Shown one piece after another: positions 1 to 11,575 of a DNA stretch of 64,000 nt; position 1 is the first letter of the stretch; each line of letters starts with the position of its first letter. The translations under genes and the position numbers were made by a program. The stretch is taken from NCBI GenBank assembly GCA_021234155.1, contig JAJEKV010000001.1, positions 28,599,768 to 28,663,767 on the forward strand. The letters run 5' to 3'. The DNA comes from Isoetes taiwanensis (lineage: Eukaryota; Streptophyta; Lycopodiopsida; Isoetales; Isoetaceae). The notes beneath the pieces were generated by a model. That model saw only the letters and a program-made list of their open reading frames with translations, was not told the DNA's origin and searched no databases.

Positions 1-1
1 T

Positions 2-1112
2 CTTACCAATGTGATCTACAAGATTATTACCTCTTCGATTGCTGCCAGGCTCAAACCTATCTTGGATCAGGTTATCTCCAACACTCAAAGTGCCTATTTG
101 AAAGACAGAAATATACTGGACAATGTTGCTACAACAATTATCGGTATGCATTGGGCCAAAGACAGCAACCAGGATATTGCTCTTCTTAAGCTAGATATAA
201 CCAAAGCCTTTGGTACTGTTTGCTGGAGCTTCTTGGTCAGATGCTGTCAGAAGATTGGTTTCTTCATGGAGGTGATAAGTATTTTTTTAGCTATTCTTAA
301 TAATTCTAGATCCTCTGTGTTAATCAATGGTGAATGCAGTCCTTTTTTTGAAATCAAGAGGGGGGTTAAGCAAGGGTGTCCCCTTGCACCTTTCCTCTTC
401 CTTATTATTATGGAAGCATTACACAGTGCCTTCAACTCAGCTGCTCAAGATAATATCATCACTGGTCTCAAGCTGCCTCGAGAAAATGCTCATCATTTCT
501 TTCTTAATGCACATTTTGATGATGACACTTTCCTCTTCATCCAAATGGACCAGCACTCTATTGTCAATGCTCAGAGGATCCTTCGGGATTTTGGTACATG
601 CTCGGGATGCAAGATCAATCAAAATAAGTCCAAGCTTATGGCACGAGATCAAGTAATGGGAGGTCAAACTACCATGAACTTTGGTTATTAGTATCTCCCT
701 CCATATTCGAAATCTAAAATTCTTGGGATCCCCTTTGCTTTAAGAACAAATGCTAGTGATCTTTGGACTGGTATCATTGACAAATTCAGCAAAAAGGCTG
801 ACCTTTTGAACAGCAAATATTTATCTAAGAATGGTCGAGCTATTATTGCTAATTCTGCTATATCTTCCTCTCATGTTTAATCCTCCATCCTTTTGGCCCC
901 TAAAAAGGTCACAAGGAAATTACAAGGGATCATTGGCAGATTTGTTGCTAGTGGTGGAAATAACAGATGCTGGATCCCAGTTTCAATGGCAGAATGTTGT
1001 AAAAAAAGGAAAGCTGGAGGTCTTGGCATCATTGATATTGAGAAACAATGGGTGGCCTTATTTACAGGGTTGGCCATAATCTTATCAATCATCCTGTGAT
1101 CTTATCAAGCAA
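2..1112 (+). pseudogene. LINE reverse transcriptase, 5' part of a split non-LTR retrotransposon
   Basis: Encodes the reverse transcriptase of a plant LINE, the enzyme that copies element RNA at a nicked target. Visible in order: motif A LLKLDITKAF near 190-220 (catalytic Asp kept; the usual Asp after KAF is Gly), motif B RGVKQGCPLAPFLF near 355-400, motif C FDDDTFLF near 515-540 (FADD in the family; both catalytic Asp kept, Ala changed to Asp), then the SGCKINQNKSKLM thumb near 600-645. A stop at 689-691 ends the frame. Homology continues in other frames to about 1112 (ILGIPF, LSKNGRAIIANSAI, GGLGIIDIEKQW, all typical of the post-RT region). The 5' end lies outside the window. The matching C-terminal domain lies at 10,197-11,575, so I infer one LINE split by the element between. 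Stops and frame changes make it inactive. Confidence 0.85.
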
Positions 1113-1141
1113 CACTGACCCCAATTTTTGGTCCACAGTTG
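1113..1141. repeat. Left terminal inverted repeat of the CACTA-like element
   Basis: Begins CACTGACCCC and contains TTTTTGGTCCAC, which recurs inverted at 10,168-10,196. Differences from the right end fall at only four positions. Confidence 0.75.
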
Positions 1142-2975
1142 TTTTTTCCTTGTACGGAAGTGTTGTTTTATGCCAAAAACTACACCAAAATGGCCCCAAA
1201 AGTCCACGTGGCCCGTTTATCCGGATTTGCACAAAGAGACAGTGGTTTTTTGCAGAAATTTCCCACGGTGGTCTTTTGGCCGTTTTTGTCAACGTGTCCT
1301 TTTTTTTCACTATTGTTTTTTTATCAGTTTTCTTCTACGTGTGGTTTTTTTGTCACTGTTGTTTTTGTAATAAGTCATGCGTTGTTTTTTTTAGAAGTAC
1401 ACGCGTAGATTTACGTATTACTACTAATGAAGAAGTAAAAAAGACAGATCTTTTTCTTTTTTTCTATGCGTTTTGTTTTTTCCCTCTACTTGTAGTTTTT
1501 AAAAGTTGTCATTGTTTTCTTAGAGAAAGATGTGTAGTTTTTAAAGAAATTCACATGTTTTATTTAAAAATAATTACTATTTTCAAATATTGTTTTCCTC
1601 AATATTATATGTAGCTATATAAAAGTAGACACGTTATTTCTTAAATTGTTTATTTCCAAGTGTTGTTTTTGCAAGAAAATCAAAATAAAATATCCGTGGA
1701 CTTTTTTTAAGTTTACAAAAACAACACGTTTGGTTTACACATAAACATATTTCTAAACAATCAAATCTTGGCACGTGGCACTCATTCTTTATATGTGGAT
1801 ATCTTTTTTAACTAATCAAACCTTGACACGTGGCAACCACATTCTTTAAAAAAAAAAAAACTTCTACTTTTTTCTTTTTTTTGCCTAGTGATAATTTCAA
1901 TCAAGCAAAATATACATCACACAACATTTGAAAATGAATACAATCTTTTAGGGAAGGCTTTAAGAATCAAACCCAAACATATTGCAATCTAAATTTTAGA
2001 TTTACATTGAAACATTCAATGGGTAAAACTCATATCTGATTAATGGTTAAAGGTTCAGAACAATTAAATCAAAAAATGACTTATTATAATTTGAAAACAC
2101 CAGAGTCTCTATTTGACTCGATTCTTCAGATACGCTTTGACTGTGCCAATGGGGTTCGATCCAACCATCTTATATGTGGTATTCTCCCATGGAGTGGGAC
2201 CTCCCAAAGATGCCAAAGACGATGGCACCACCAAATTTAACTTCAACAAATAAACAAAGTGCATTTCCAGCTTGTAATTTTCGAGCTGCCACCAGCACCA
2301 AGCTGGATCCAACACCTAAAAGCCCTGAATCACGTTGATTATGGTCAGAATCACAATGTATATCAAAAAAGAAAGCATAGAAACAAGACAATTTTTTTCC
2401 TAACCTGCAAAAGCAAAATAAGGACGGCAATGATAACCCAGAATGGGAACAGTATCAGTGACAAAACCCCACAACGGTTTCACGTCCCAGGAATCGTTGT
2501 GATTCCATGATAAAACTGCATTGCAGAGGGCTGCTGCATTTGGACATCTTTCCAGTAATACATAACGACCACTTTGTACAGAGAACCTTTTACGCCGCGA
2601 CTAAAACCATATACTATAATAACAGCGGCGACAAAGCTCCAGCCCAGCTGCTTGCCCAGCATTTGGAGCCAAGTAAAGGGGCTCCAGATTTTCTGGTATA
2701 CATACCTCCGGTTTTGCTTTCGCGTGCATTGGGGATGAGCTGCTCCTCCTCCTCATCTCTTCAGATCCTTCATAGTCGTGCCCGACTTGGTCGCATTGTT
2801 CCCTGATGTATGATCAACAATCTGCCTCCCCTCAATACACCGGCAACCATAGCCATTTCTCCGATTTCTTTATGTTGCTAATTTCCACACATGCTATTAC
2901 ACAATGGCCAAAGGAAAAGCAGAGGTGGATTGAGAAAGCAGACAAGAGAGAAACATGGCAAACACAGAGGTCGTA
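1142..2975. other. Subterminal T-rich region, no gene
   Basis: The first ~700 bases are extremely T-rich on this strand, with scattered GTTGTTTTT and ACGTGT/ACACGT words like subterminal transposase-binding repeats, although no strict unit is evident. Near 1766-1850 a ~35-bp unit containing CACGTGGCA (a G-box core) occurs twice in tandem. From 1870 to 2975 I see no convincing coding sequence; open frames here are short and unlike any family I know. Confidence 0.5.
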
Positions 2976-2976
2976 G

Positions 2977-3096
2977 CAGATTCGGCCAAGAAACAAGAAA
3001 GATTCGGCCAAGAAGCAGAAGCAGAAGCAGATTGGGCCAAGAAACGTATGTATGGTTCGGCCAACAAGTAGAAGCAGATTCGGCCAAGAAACCAGG
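2977..3096. repeat. Short tandem repeats of a GATTCGGCCAAGAA unit
   Basis: The word GATTCGGCCAAGAA and close variants recur about five times at irregular spacing (near 2979, 3001, 3030, 3055 and 3077), separated by GCAGAAGCAGAAGC-type purine-rich spacers. No matching protein is recognisable. Confidence 0.6.
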
Positions 3097-3419
3097 CCTA
3101 GAACAGTCATGAGCTCCTAGAACAGCCGCGAACTCACCACGATCTTTGCCGGTTCAAGGCGAACTTTGCCATCGCCATAGCTGGAAGGAGCAGGAAACAG
3201 AATCGCCATAGTTGCTGCAGCACAAAAGCGGGAAAGAAGGGAAAGAAACACAAAATGGGCCCAACCAATAGGATGATACGACCTGGATCAAAATCCAGGC
3301 CGTTCATCTCGACCCATCTCGGCCGTTGAATTGTTTCACATTTTTTAATTTCCCTTAATTTGCATGGTTTATGTGCTAAACAATTTGCATGGTTCCTAAA
3401 TAAATGTACTATATAATTT

Positions 3420-3660
3420 AGGAAGGCCATTGCAGGGGATAATGCTGTTGCAGTGCTTCTAGCTGAGGCAAAGGGCCGCGAGCCCTCTGTGGTGGCACCG
3501 CTGAAGCATCTTGCCATGCAATGGCCTGAAGCAAACATAAAAAGGGATAGGTGTAATAACTTCAGTTGAGCACTATGTTTTTGGCGGAATCGCCTCCTCT
3601 GGAACATATGCTCACATTTGGCTCACTATTATTCCACAAAAGTTTGTAAATACTAGGCAA
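3420..3660 (+). other. Exon-like coding fragment, unidentified
   Basis: From about 3421 one frame reads RKAIAGDNAVAVLLAEAKGR and continues through a plausible segment ending MQWPEANIK. One base of frame change near 3540 then gives GVITSVEHYVFGGIASSG followed by a hydrophobic run. The composition is protein-like and more GC-rich than its surroundings. I do not recognise the family. It may be a gene fragment captured by the CACTA-like element, or chance. Confidence 0.3.
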
Positions 3661-5100
3661 AATGATCTATGTAACACCCTGCCAATTTTCCAAAGACTTG
3701 ATTTGTCAAAATTCTTAGGATACATCACTCCACCAGGGTTGACTATTTTATAGTCAAATATGGGATCTTAGATAGTAAGTACCCCACAGTCTACAGTTGG
3801 CATGGAATATGATGATGTGGCACTTCAAGTGGTGACATGCCATGCCAAGAGTAGGCAAGACCAACTTTGACTAGGCAAAAAATGAAGCGATGGGCAACTT
3901 TTGCTTTGCATGGGTGATGGGCAATTTTTGGCGGACATGGCAAGATATGAGTGACATGGATTTGATGACTAGGCATTCTTGTAAGAAATATGATGACTTT
4001 TTAGGATGTTTGTATAGGAATTTGGCAAGGAATATGTTTCGAAAGAGTTAAAAATAACTAGTAAAATCTTATTTTCGAAGTTGCCATGTCATTGCCACAT
4101 CATTCCAGGGCCAAACTTTCATTGCGCAATATAGCAGAACCAACTTTCATTTATTAACAATTATCATGTCTCAACCTACACTACCATGTCTGCCCTTTTG
4201 AGCAACAAAATCTCATGTTTGTTCAATCTCAGATGGCTTGAAGATATCGTTAAGGCACATTGATCAACAAGCCATAATTAAAAAATGGCAGTTTGAGCTA
4301 GAGAGTTGAATATATGAACAAAAGTTGGTTGAAAACCTAAGTACGTTTGAAAAAAGCTTGATTGAAGATTGAAAGACCATGCGCCCTTCTCCATGCAAAG
4401 TGATGTCAATTTATAAAAAGCCCCACATGTCAACCCCGGCCATGGTGGACATGGTCAGAACCTCCAATTTACTTAAGCTAATCACTCTTTTTTGAAAAAC
4501 AAAAGCTGGAACCAAAAGGGTTTACTTTGTGATATTTACCATATGATTGGCATTACAGATTGTTAAACAATACATTTGTTTGGCGATGGATGCATATTGA
4601 ACGATCTTTGTGAAGTGTTGTTTCATCGAAATCTAGGTCTAGTGTGATCTCATATTGTGCTACTTATGTGATAACATTGGAAAGATAGATTTGGTGACTT
4701 CGATTGGTCACAAATGGCTAACCATGTCTGGTACCAGTATTAATGCATGATAAGATTTTAATGTCACATTGTGGGCTGTTGGAGCATAGTGTCATGCACA
4801 TTAAGTTAATAAGTGATGTTACATTTTGTAAGCTAATAAAGATCAAGGGACGTCTATGAATGAATGGTGAATCTATTTTAAATAATAATGTAGTGCTGGA
4901 TCTAGGATGACTAAATGAATAAGCATATCTTTTCTCAAAAAATAAAAATGGGAGTAGGAGTACTTGATGTGGCCTGGATTTAAAACCCAGGGTAGATATT
5001 TGGGGACATGTACTTACTAGTAAACGAGGCGTTTTAAAGTTGTGAACTTTATCTGACCGTAGTCGTAGTAAGAATATAATCGAAGAAGAAATGCAAACGC
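3661..5100. other. Non-coding filler of the CACTA-like element
   Basis: AT-rich sequence with recurrent GACATGG/CCATGTC words and no recognisable gene, RNA or strong repeat. It leads into the inverted repeat array that starts near 5100. Confidence 0.4.
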
Positions 5101-8100
5101 CCCACAGGGCAGTATTCTGCAGGACTTTTGGGGCGAGCTACTTTCGGGGGGTTAGCATCAACACTCTCCCTCTACGTGATCATATGGTGAAAGGGCCTAG
5201 TCGAATCTAACTAGGATATGACCTTCGAAACGTAAACCATGTGTGTTGTTAGGTTCTTGAACGGTTTACGTTATGGAGCTCATTTTCCCTATCCGACCAT
5301 TTAATGTGCCGTCGTTCAAGTAACACCGCTTGGCGGGTTCAAAAAATTCAAGATCTGTTCGGGAGAACTTATCAAACTGTGAAGCGTCATGTGGTCGACT
5401 GTGTAGAACCCCAAGTGTTTTGTCGGTCAGGCAATATAAAGGCTCCGGAATGGAGATTCGACTTCGCCATATCATCCGGAATACCGAAATTACCCTAAGA
5501 ACCAAGTTATACGGTCATTTTTTGCAACGAAAGAAACACGAACCCCTCTACATGACAGTATTCCGCAGCCACCTCTTAGGCCAATTGACTACGAACCTGT
5601 TGGAAATGAGCCACTTTGGCACTTCTTGGAGAAGGGGTGGTCTTCTGCTCACGAAGCTTGGTCTCCAGGGTAATATCGACGTTTTGAGTCCGTTTGCAGT
5701 GTCAGTTCACAGGTCTGGAGTGGGAGAGGTGCTCGTCCGTGGCCAGGGGCCTTTGGGAGAGGACCTTTGGGGCGAACTACTTTTGGAAGGTTTTAAGGGT
5801 GCTTCTTCTGGTGTCAACACCCTCCCTCTACCTGATGACATTACGCAAGATCCTGGTCGAATCTGACTAGGATATGGCCTTCGAAACGTAAACCCTGTGT
5901 GTTGCTAGGTTATTGAAGGGTTTACGTTATGGAGGTCGAGTTTTAGTCAGTTGCACTTGCGACATGGTCGAGAAGCTGCAGTTGAAAACTCGAAGCAATA
6001 GGAACTGACGGAATGGGGTTTGGATTTATCCTGCTCCCAATGTGGCAATTAGAAATCAAGAGCGCCTTTTGCAGTAGCAAAATTGTTTGGGATCATTCGG
6101 GATGGCTAATAGATCCAAACTCTGTTATTTTAGTTGACATGGCTCCGTATGCATGTTTAGAAAAGGTACACCTAGTTATCTAAGAAAACGACCACGTTTT
6201 GGCCTCTGAAACGTAAACCCTGTGTGTTGCTAGGTTATTGTAGGGTTTATGTTTCGGACGAACTTCTTCTGGAACGTTTTAGGGCTCCGTCTTCTGGCAT
6301 CAACGCCCTCCCACTACCTCATGACATTGTGCAAGATCCTGGTCCAATCTGACCAGGGTATGACCTCCAAAACGTAAACCCTGTGCGTTGCTAGGTTATT
6401 GTAGGGTTTACGTTATGGAGGTCGAGTTTTATTCAGTTGCACTTGAGACATAGTCGAGAAGCTGCAGTTGAAAACAAGAAGCAATAGAAACTGACGAAAT
6501 GGGGTTTGGATTTACCGAGGCAAACTTTCCTACCAGTGCTCCTCCGGGAGGGCAAATGCCAATGCCTCCCTTCCCGGAACCCGGTTTCCATATCCGACCG
6601 TTGAATTCTCCATTCAAGTAACTTGCTTCGAGCAGGCTCAAAAAAATTCAAGATCTGTCCGAGAGAACATATCAAACCGCAAAGTGTCCTGCAGTCGACC
6701 ATGTAGAAACCCAAGTGTTTTGTCGTTCGGGCAGTACAAAGGCCCCGGAATGGAGATTTGACTTCGCCATGTCGTCCGAAGCAGCAAAATTACCCTAGAG
6801 ACCAAGTTACACGGTCATTGTTTGCAGCAAAAGAAACATGAACCCTCTACATGGCAGTATTCTGCACCCTCCGCTAAGGCCAATACACTACGAACGTGTT
6901 GGACATGAGCTACTTTGGCGCTTCCGGGAGCAGGGGTGGTCTTCTACCCACAAAACTTGGTCTCCAAGGTAATGTCGATGTTTCAAGTCCATTGGCAGAG
7001 TCAGATCACAGTTCCGGGGTAGGAGAGTTGCCCGTCCGTGGCCAAGGACCTTCCAGAGAGGACCTTTGGGACGAACTTCTTTTGGAAGGTTTTAGGGCTC
7101 CGTCTTCTGGCATCAACGCCCTCCCACTACCAAATGACATTGTGCAAGATCCAGGTCCAATCTGACCAGGGTATGGCCTCCAAAACGTAAACCCTGTGGG
7201 TTGCTAGGTTATTGTGGGGTTTACGTTATGGAGGTCGAGTTTTATTCAGTTGCACTTGAGACATGGTCGAGAAGCTGCAGTTGAAAACAAGAAGCAATAG
7301 AAATTGACGAAATGGGGTTTGGATTTATCGAGGCAGGCTTTCCTATCAGTGCTTCTCCGGGAGGGCAAATGCCAATGCCTCCCTTCCCGGAACCCGGTTT
7401 CCATATCCGACCGTTGAATTCTCCATTCAAGTAACTTGCTTCGAGCAGGCTCAAAAAAATTCAAGATCTGTTCGGGAGAACATATCAAACCGCAAGATCT
7501 GTCCGGGAGAACATATCAAACCGCAAAGTGTCCTGCAGTCGACCGTGTAGAAACCCAAGTGTTTTGTCGTTCGGACAGTACAAAGGCCCCTGAATGGAGA
7601 TTTGACTTAGCCATGTGTCGTCCAAACAACGAAATTACCCTAGGGACTAAGTTTCACGGGTCATTTTTGCAGCAAAAGAAACACGAACCCTCTACATGGC
7701 GGTGTGCGCACCCTCCGCTAAGGCCAATTCACTACGAACGTGTTGGACATGAGCTACTTTGGCGCTTCCGGGGGCGGGGGGTGGTCTTCGCCCACAAAAC
7801 TTGGTCTCCAGGGTAATGTTGATGTTTCGAGTCCGTTGGCGAGTCGGATCCACGCCCCGGGGTGGGAGAGTTGCCCCGGTCTGGCCAAGGACCCTCCGTG
7901 AGGACCTTTGGGACGAACTTCTTCTGGAAGGTTTTAGGGCTCCGTCTTCTGGAGTCAACGCCCTCCCACTACCTCATGACACTGTGCAAGATCCTGGTCC
8001 AATCTGACCAGGGTATGGCCTCCAAAACGTAAACCCTGTGCGTTGCTAGGTTATTGTAGGGTTTACGTTATGGAGGTCGAGTTTTATTCGCTTTACACTT

Positions 8101-9440
8101 GAGACATGGTCGAGAAGCTGCAGTTGAAAACAAGAAGCAATAGAAATAGACGAAATGAGGTTTGGATTTATCCTCCTCCCAGTGTCGCAATTAGAAGTCA
8201 AGAACACATTTTGTAGTAGTAGTCTTTTTTGGAATGATTCGGGATCGCCAATAGATCCAAAGTCTGTTATTTCAATTGCCATGGCTCCGCATGCATGTTC
8301 GAAAAAGGTACACCAGGTCCCAAGTGCAACTGACCATGTTTTGGCCTCCATAACGTAAACCCTACAATAACCTAGCAACGCACAGGGTTTACGTTTTGGA
8401 GGCCATACCCCCCTCGATTGGACCAGGATCTTGCACAATGTCATGAGGTAGTGGGAGGGCGTTGATGCCAGAAGACAGAGCCCTAAAACCTTCCAGAATA
8501 AGTTTGTCACAAAGGTCCTCTCCGAGGGTCCCGACCCCGGACGGGCAACTCTCCCACCCCGGAACTGTGATCCGACTCTGCCAACGGACTCGAAACATCG
8601 ACATTACCCTGGAGACCAAGTTTCGTAGGCAGAAGACCATCCCTGCTCCCGAAAGCGCCAAAGTAGCTCATGTCCAACACGTTCGTAGTGTATTGGCCTT
8701 AGCGGAGGGTGCAGAATACTGCCATGTAGAGGGTTCGTGTTTCTTTTGCTGCAAAAAATGACCGTGTAACTTGGTCCCTAGGGTAATTTTGCTGTTTCGG
8801 ACGACATGGCAAAGTCAAATCTCCATTCCGGGGCCTTTGTACTGCCCGAACGACAAAACACTTGGGTTTCTACACAGTCGACTGCAGGACACTTTGCGGT
8901 TTGATATGTTCTCCCGGACAGATCTTGAATTTTTTTGAGCCTGCTCGAAGCAAGTTACTTGAATGGAGAATTCAACGGTCGGATATGGAAACCGGTTTTG
9001 GGAAGGAGGCATTGGCATTTGCCCTCCCGAGGAGCACCGTAGGAAAGCCTGCCTCGGTAAATCCAAACCCCATTTCGTCAGTTTCTATTGCTTCTTGTTT
9101 TCAACTGCAGCTTCTCGACCATGTCTCAAGTGCAACTGAATAAAACTCGACCTCCATAACGTAAACCCCACAATAACCTAGCAACCCACAGGGTTTACGT
9201 TTTGGAGGCCAAAACGTGGTCGACTTCTTTGATAACTAGGTGGACCATTTCTAAACATGCATGGGGAGCCATGAGAACTGAAATAACAGAGTTTTGATCT
9301 AGTCGCCAATCCGAGTGACCCCAAACAATTTTGCTACTGTATAAGGCGCTCTACACTTTTAATTGCAAAACTAGGAGGAGAATAAATCAAAACCACTTGT
9401 CTTACAAAACTAGGAGGAGAATAAATCAAACTAGGAGGAG
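5100..9440. repeat. Array of ~0.8 kb and ~0.3 kb units, direct then inverted, each bounded by a hairpin
   Basis: Two kinds of unit alternate. A long one (~815-845 bp; about 5290-5880, 6420-7175, 7235-8017, and inverted 8405-9150) contains recurring text such as GAGAACATATCAAACCGCAA. A short one (~310 bp; about 5930-6200, 8077-8342, and inverted 9211-9370) contains CATGGCTCCGTATGCATGTT. A hairpin motif separates successive units. Copies left of about 8340 run in one direction and those to the right in the opposite direction, so ~1 kb on either side of 8340 can pair with each other. Frames of 80-180 codons occur in the units but match nothing I know and are not kept between copies. Confidence 0.85.
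5228..9210. repeat. Eight copies of a ~60-bp hairpin with AACGTAAACCCT / AGGGTTTACGTT stems
   Basis: Copies lie near 5228-5272, 5884-5929, 6209-6253, 6362-6422, 7176-7234 and 8018-8076 in one orientation, and near 8343-8404 and 9150-9210 inverted. Each stem reads CC..AACGTAAACCCT, then a ~20-base loop containing GTTGCTAGGTTATTGT, then AGGGTTTACGTT..GG. The stem core resembles one plant telomere unit (TTTAGGG) or a telo-box but is never tandemly repeated. Stem and loop are better preserved than the units between them. Confidence 0.8.
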
Positions 9441-10010
9441 TAACTTGTCTTACATGGAATACTAGTATAAGGACATGTGATCGTGCACGTGCATCACATG
9501 TAGCAAATCAAGTACTCTGTCCTACCACTATAAAGACCCGTGATATGGAAGGATAGGACATGTAGAGAATCAAGTGGAAGCATACGACATGTAGAGAATC
9601 AAGTATTCTTTCCTACTTCTATAAAGACATGTGACAATAGAAGTATTACACATGTCGTAATTCATGTATTCTTTCCTACAATGCCTTAGCAAATAAAGTA
9701 CTCTGTCCTACTACTATAAAGACATGTGACATGGAAGCATACGACATGTAGAGAATCAAGTATTCTTTCCTACTTCTATAAAGACATGTGACAATAGAAG
9801 TATTACACATGTCGTAATTCATGTATTCTTTCCTACAATGCCTTAGAAAATAAAGTACTCATCCTACTACTATAAAAAGACATGTGACATGGAAGCATAC
9901 GACATGTAGAGAATCAAATATTCTTTCCTACTTCTATAAAGACATGTGACAATAGAATTATTAGACATGTAGAAATTCAAGTATTCTTTCCTACAGTGGA
10001 TTGTATTATA
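9440..10010. repeat. ~157-bp tandem repeats near the right end of the CACTA-like element
   Basis: About three copies of a unit containing AAGCATACGACATGTAGAGA (near 9580, 9736 and 9893), rich in GACATGTGACA and CTTCTATAAAGACATGTG. This looks like the subterminal repeat zone of the element. The word ACATGT recurs throughout and could be a protein-binding repeat. Confidence 0.75.
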
Positions 10011-10167
10011 AAATGACATGTCACAATAGAAGAAACTACAAAACAACAGTGGATGTTTTAGTCCACTGAAAAAAGAACACCATTATCGAACAAAACCATA
10101 CCTCCACAAATCCACATGTAGGATTCTTTGAAAACAGGACATGTAGACCTACCAAAACTGATGTTTT

Positions 10168-10196
10168 CAACAGTGGACCAAAAACCGGGGTGAGTG
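10168..10196. repeat. Right terminal inverted repeat of the CACTA-like element
   Basis: Ends in GGGGTGAGTG and carries GTGGACCAAAAA, the inverse of the left terminus at 1113-1141. Confidence 0.75.
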
Positions 10197-11575
10197 ATCT
10201 TGAAGTGTCATCCCTTTGGGTGGAGAAATGTAAGAATGTCTCTTCCATACAGTCTTTATTTTAATTTTTCTATTCCTAACAATATTCCAGGAATAATCAA
10301 AAAGTGGTTAACGGCTTGGGTTGCTGTCAAGGGTATGTATTCTTGGAAAGAGGGACTCTCCAGAGATCAGCCTACAATCGGAATCCATCTCTTCTTCTTA
10401 ACAACCCTCAAACTTGCCTTGCTATTCACTTTCCTCTTCAGTGTAGGCTTTAGACGGATATTGGCATCACTCACATTGATCATTTATTTAACAATGGTGT
10501 CTTTATAGAATTTCAGGACTCGGCCTTGAGCCACCTAGGAGAGGAGCATGCTACAGTTTATAACATCATAAAAAATACTATTTGTGCAAGACATATCGAA
10601 GATGAGCAAACTCAATGGCATATCAATGGTATTGCTCCTACAAATTTCTATTCATTATAAGTGGAGAATTGACGAGGGCAGATGCATGGTTAATCTCAGG
10701 TTCTTGTGGCACTCCCCAACCAATCCAAAAATTAAGGCCTTTATCTGGCAACTTTGGCAGAAAGCCCTGGCTACCAATTCCAAAAGATACAGAATTGGTA
10801 TGGCTTTTACTGACATTTGTGATAGATGTGTGCAGGGCCCTGAAAATGAAGACCACCTATTCAAGTATTGTATCTGGTCAGAATGGGTGTTAGAGCTTGC
10901 AGCTGATATATGCCTAATTTGCCTAACATCCCCCTGGTGGATATCCTCTTCCCTCACTCTCCCTCTGATTGGAGAATCTATATCCTTATGTGGAGAATCA
11001 TTTTTAACTATGAGATTATCTGGCCAAATGTTATCATCAAACAGACAGAATATGATATCTTGTGGATTAATGAGTTTTTCCTATCTCACTGATATTGAAT
11101 TGTGTTCCTCAGGTAACATCTTGGTGCTGATCAAGTTGCTGAGATGGGATAGAATCAATCTTATGGCCAGTGATCTCTGGCTAGACCAATTTGTAATGTT
11201 CCTCATGGAGATCTATGTAGCTGCGATTGCTCTTGCATATAGAATTACAATGCTCGCAGAGGCATCATTTGTGAAGCCATTGATCACGGAGAATTAATCC
11301 TGCATTGGCTCAATTCTGTTACTGACTGCCATTTCATCATGCTCAGTACGGGTATTGGCCGAAAGGATAAAGGAAAATGGAAGATGGACGCCAATTAACT
11401 TTAAGTCTGTGACTTTTTTATATATCTGTTGGGGTTGAGGCTCCCTTCAAAAGCCTTTTTTGATCCGGGGGCTACATCAGGCCTCTCTTTTGAACCCTAT
11501 ATATATAGTTAATAGGCCCCATGTACTTTTTTTACATATATAATATTAATAGTGCCTTCAATTTGAAAAAAAAAA
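10197..11575 (+). pseudogene. LINE C-terminal segment (zinc-binding RT-associated domain) and 3' end
   Basis: Continues the LINE interrupted at 1112. The frame resumes immediately after the transposon terminus with SDLEVSSLWVEKCKNV. From about 10,670 comes the zinc-binding domain that follows the RT in plant LINEs: LRFLWHSPTNPKIKAFIWQL, then CDRCVQGPENEDHLFKYC, which has the C-x2-C ... H-x4-C pattern. Several frame changes occur. The element ends with an AT-rich 3' region and a short A-run at about 11,560-11,575. Its opposite target-site copy would lie left of the window, so no target duplication can be checked. Confidence 0.75.

Larger units (their letters stand above)
1113..10196. mobile_element. 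CACTA-like DNA transposon, non-autonomous, 9.1 kb, inserted in the LINE
   Basis: Bounded by inverted termini that begin CACTGACCCC on the left and, read inward from the right, CACTCACCCC. The 29-bp ends match at 25 positions. CACTA (En/Spm) elements start with CACT and have repeat-rich subterminal zones, as here. The element separates two parts of what looks like one LINE: the post-RT region ends at its left edge and the LINE frame resumes just after its right edge. I see no transposase frame inside, so it would need a helper in trans. The expected 3-bp target duplication is not evident (CAA on the left, ATC on the right), so either the ends have decayed or my boundaries are off by a few bases. 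The interior is almost entirely repeats. Confidence 0.7.

Noticed and set aside
1048-1614. A 188-codon Phe/Val-rich frame
   Set aside because: It is a product of the T-rich subterminal region and crosses the transposon boundary.
5330-5866. A 178-codon gene within the CACTA repeat array
   Set aside because: The frame is not kept in the other copies of the same unit and matches no family I know.
5228-9210. Interstitial telomere repeats
   Set aside because: Each hairpin has a single AAACCCT-like unit; there is no tandem TTTAGGG run.
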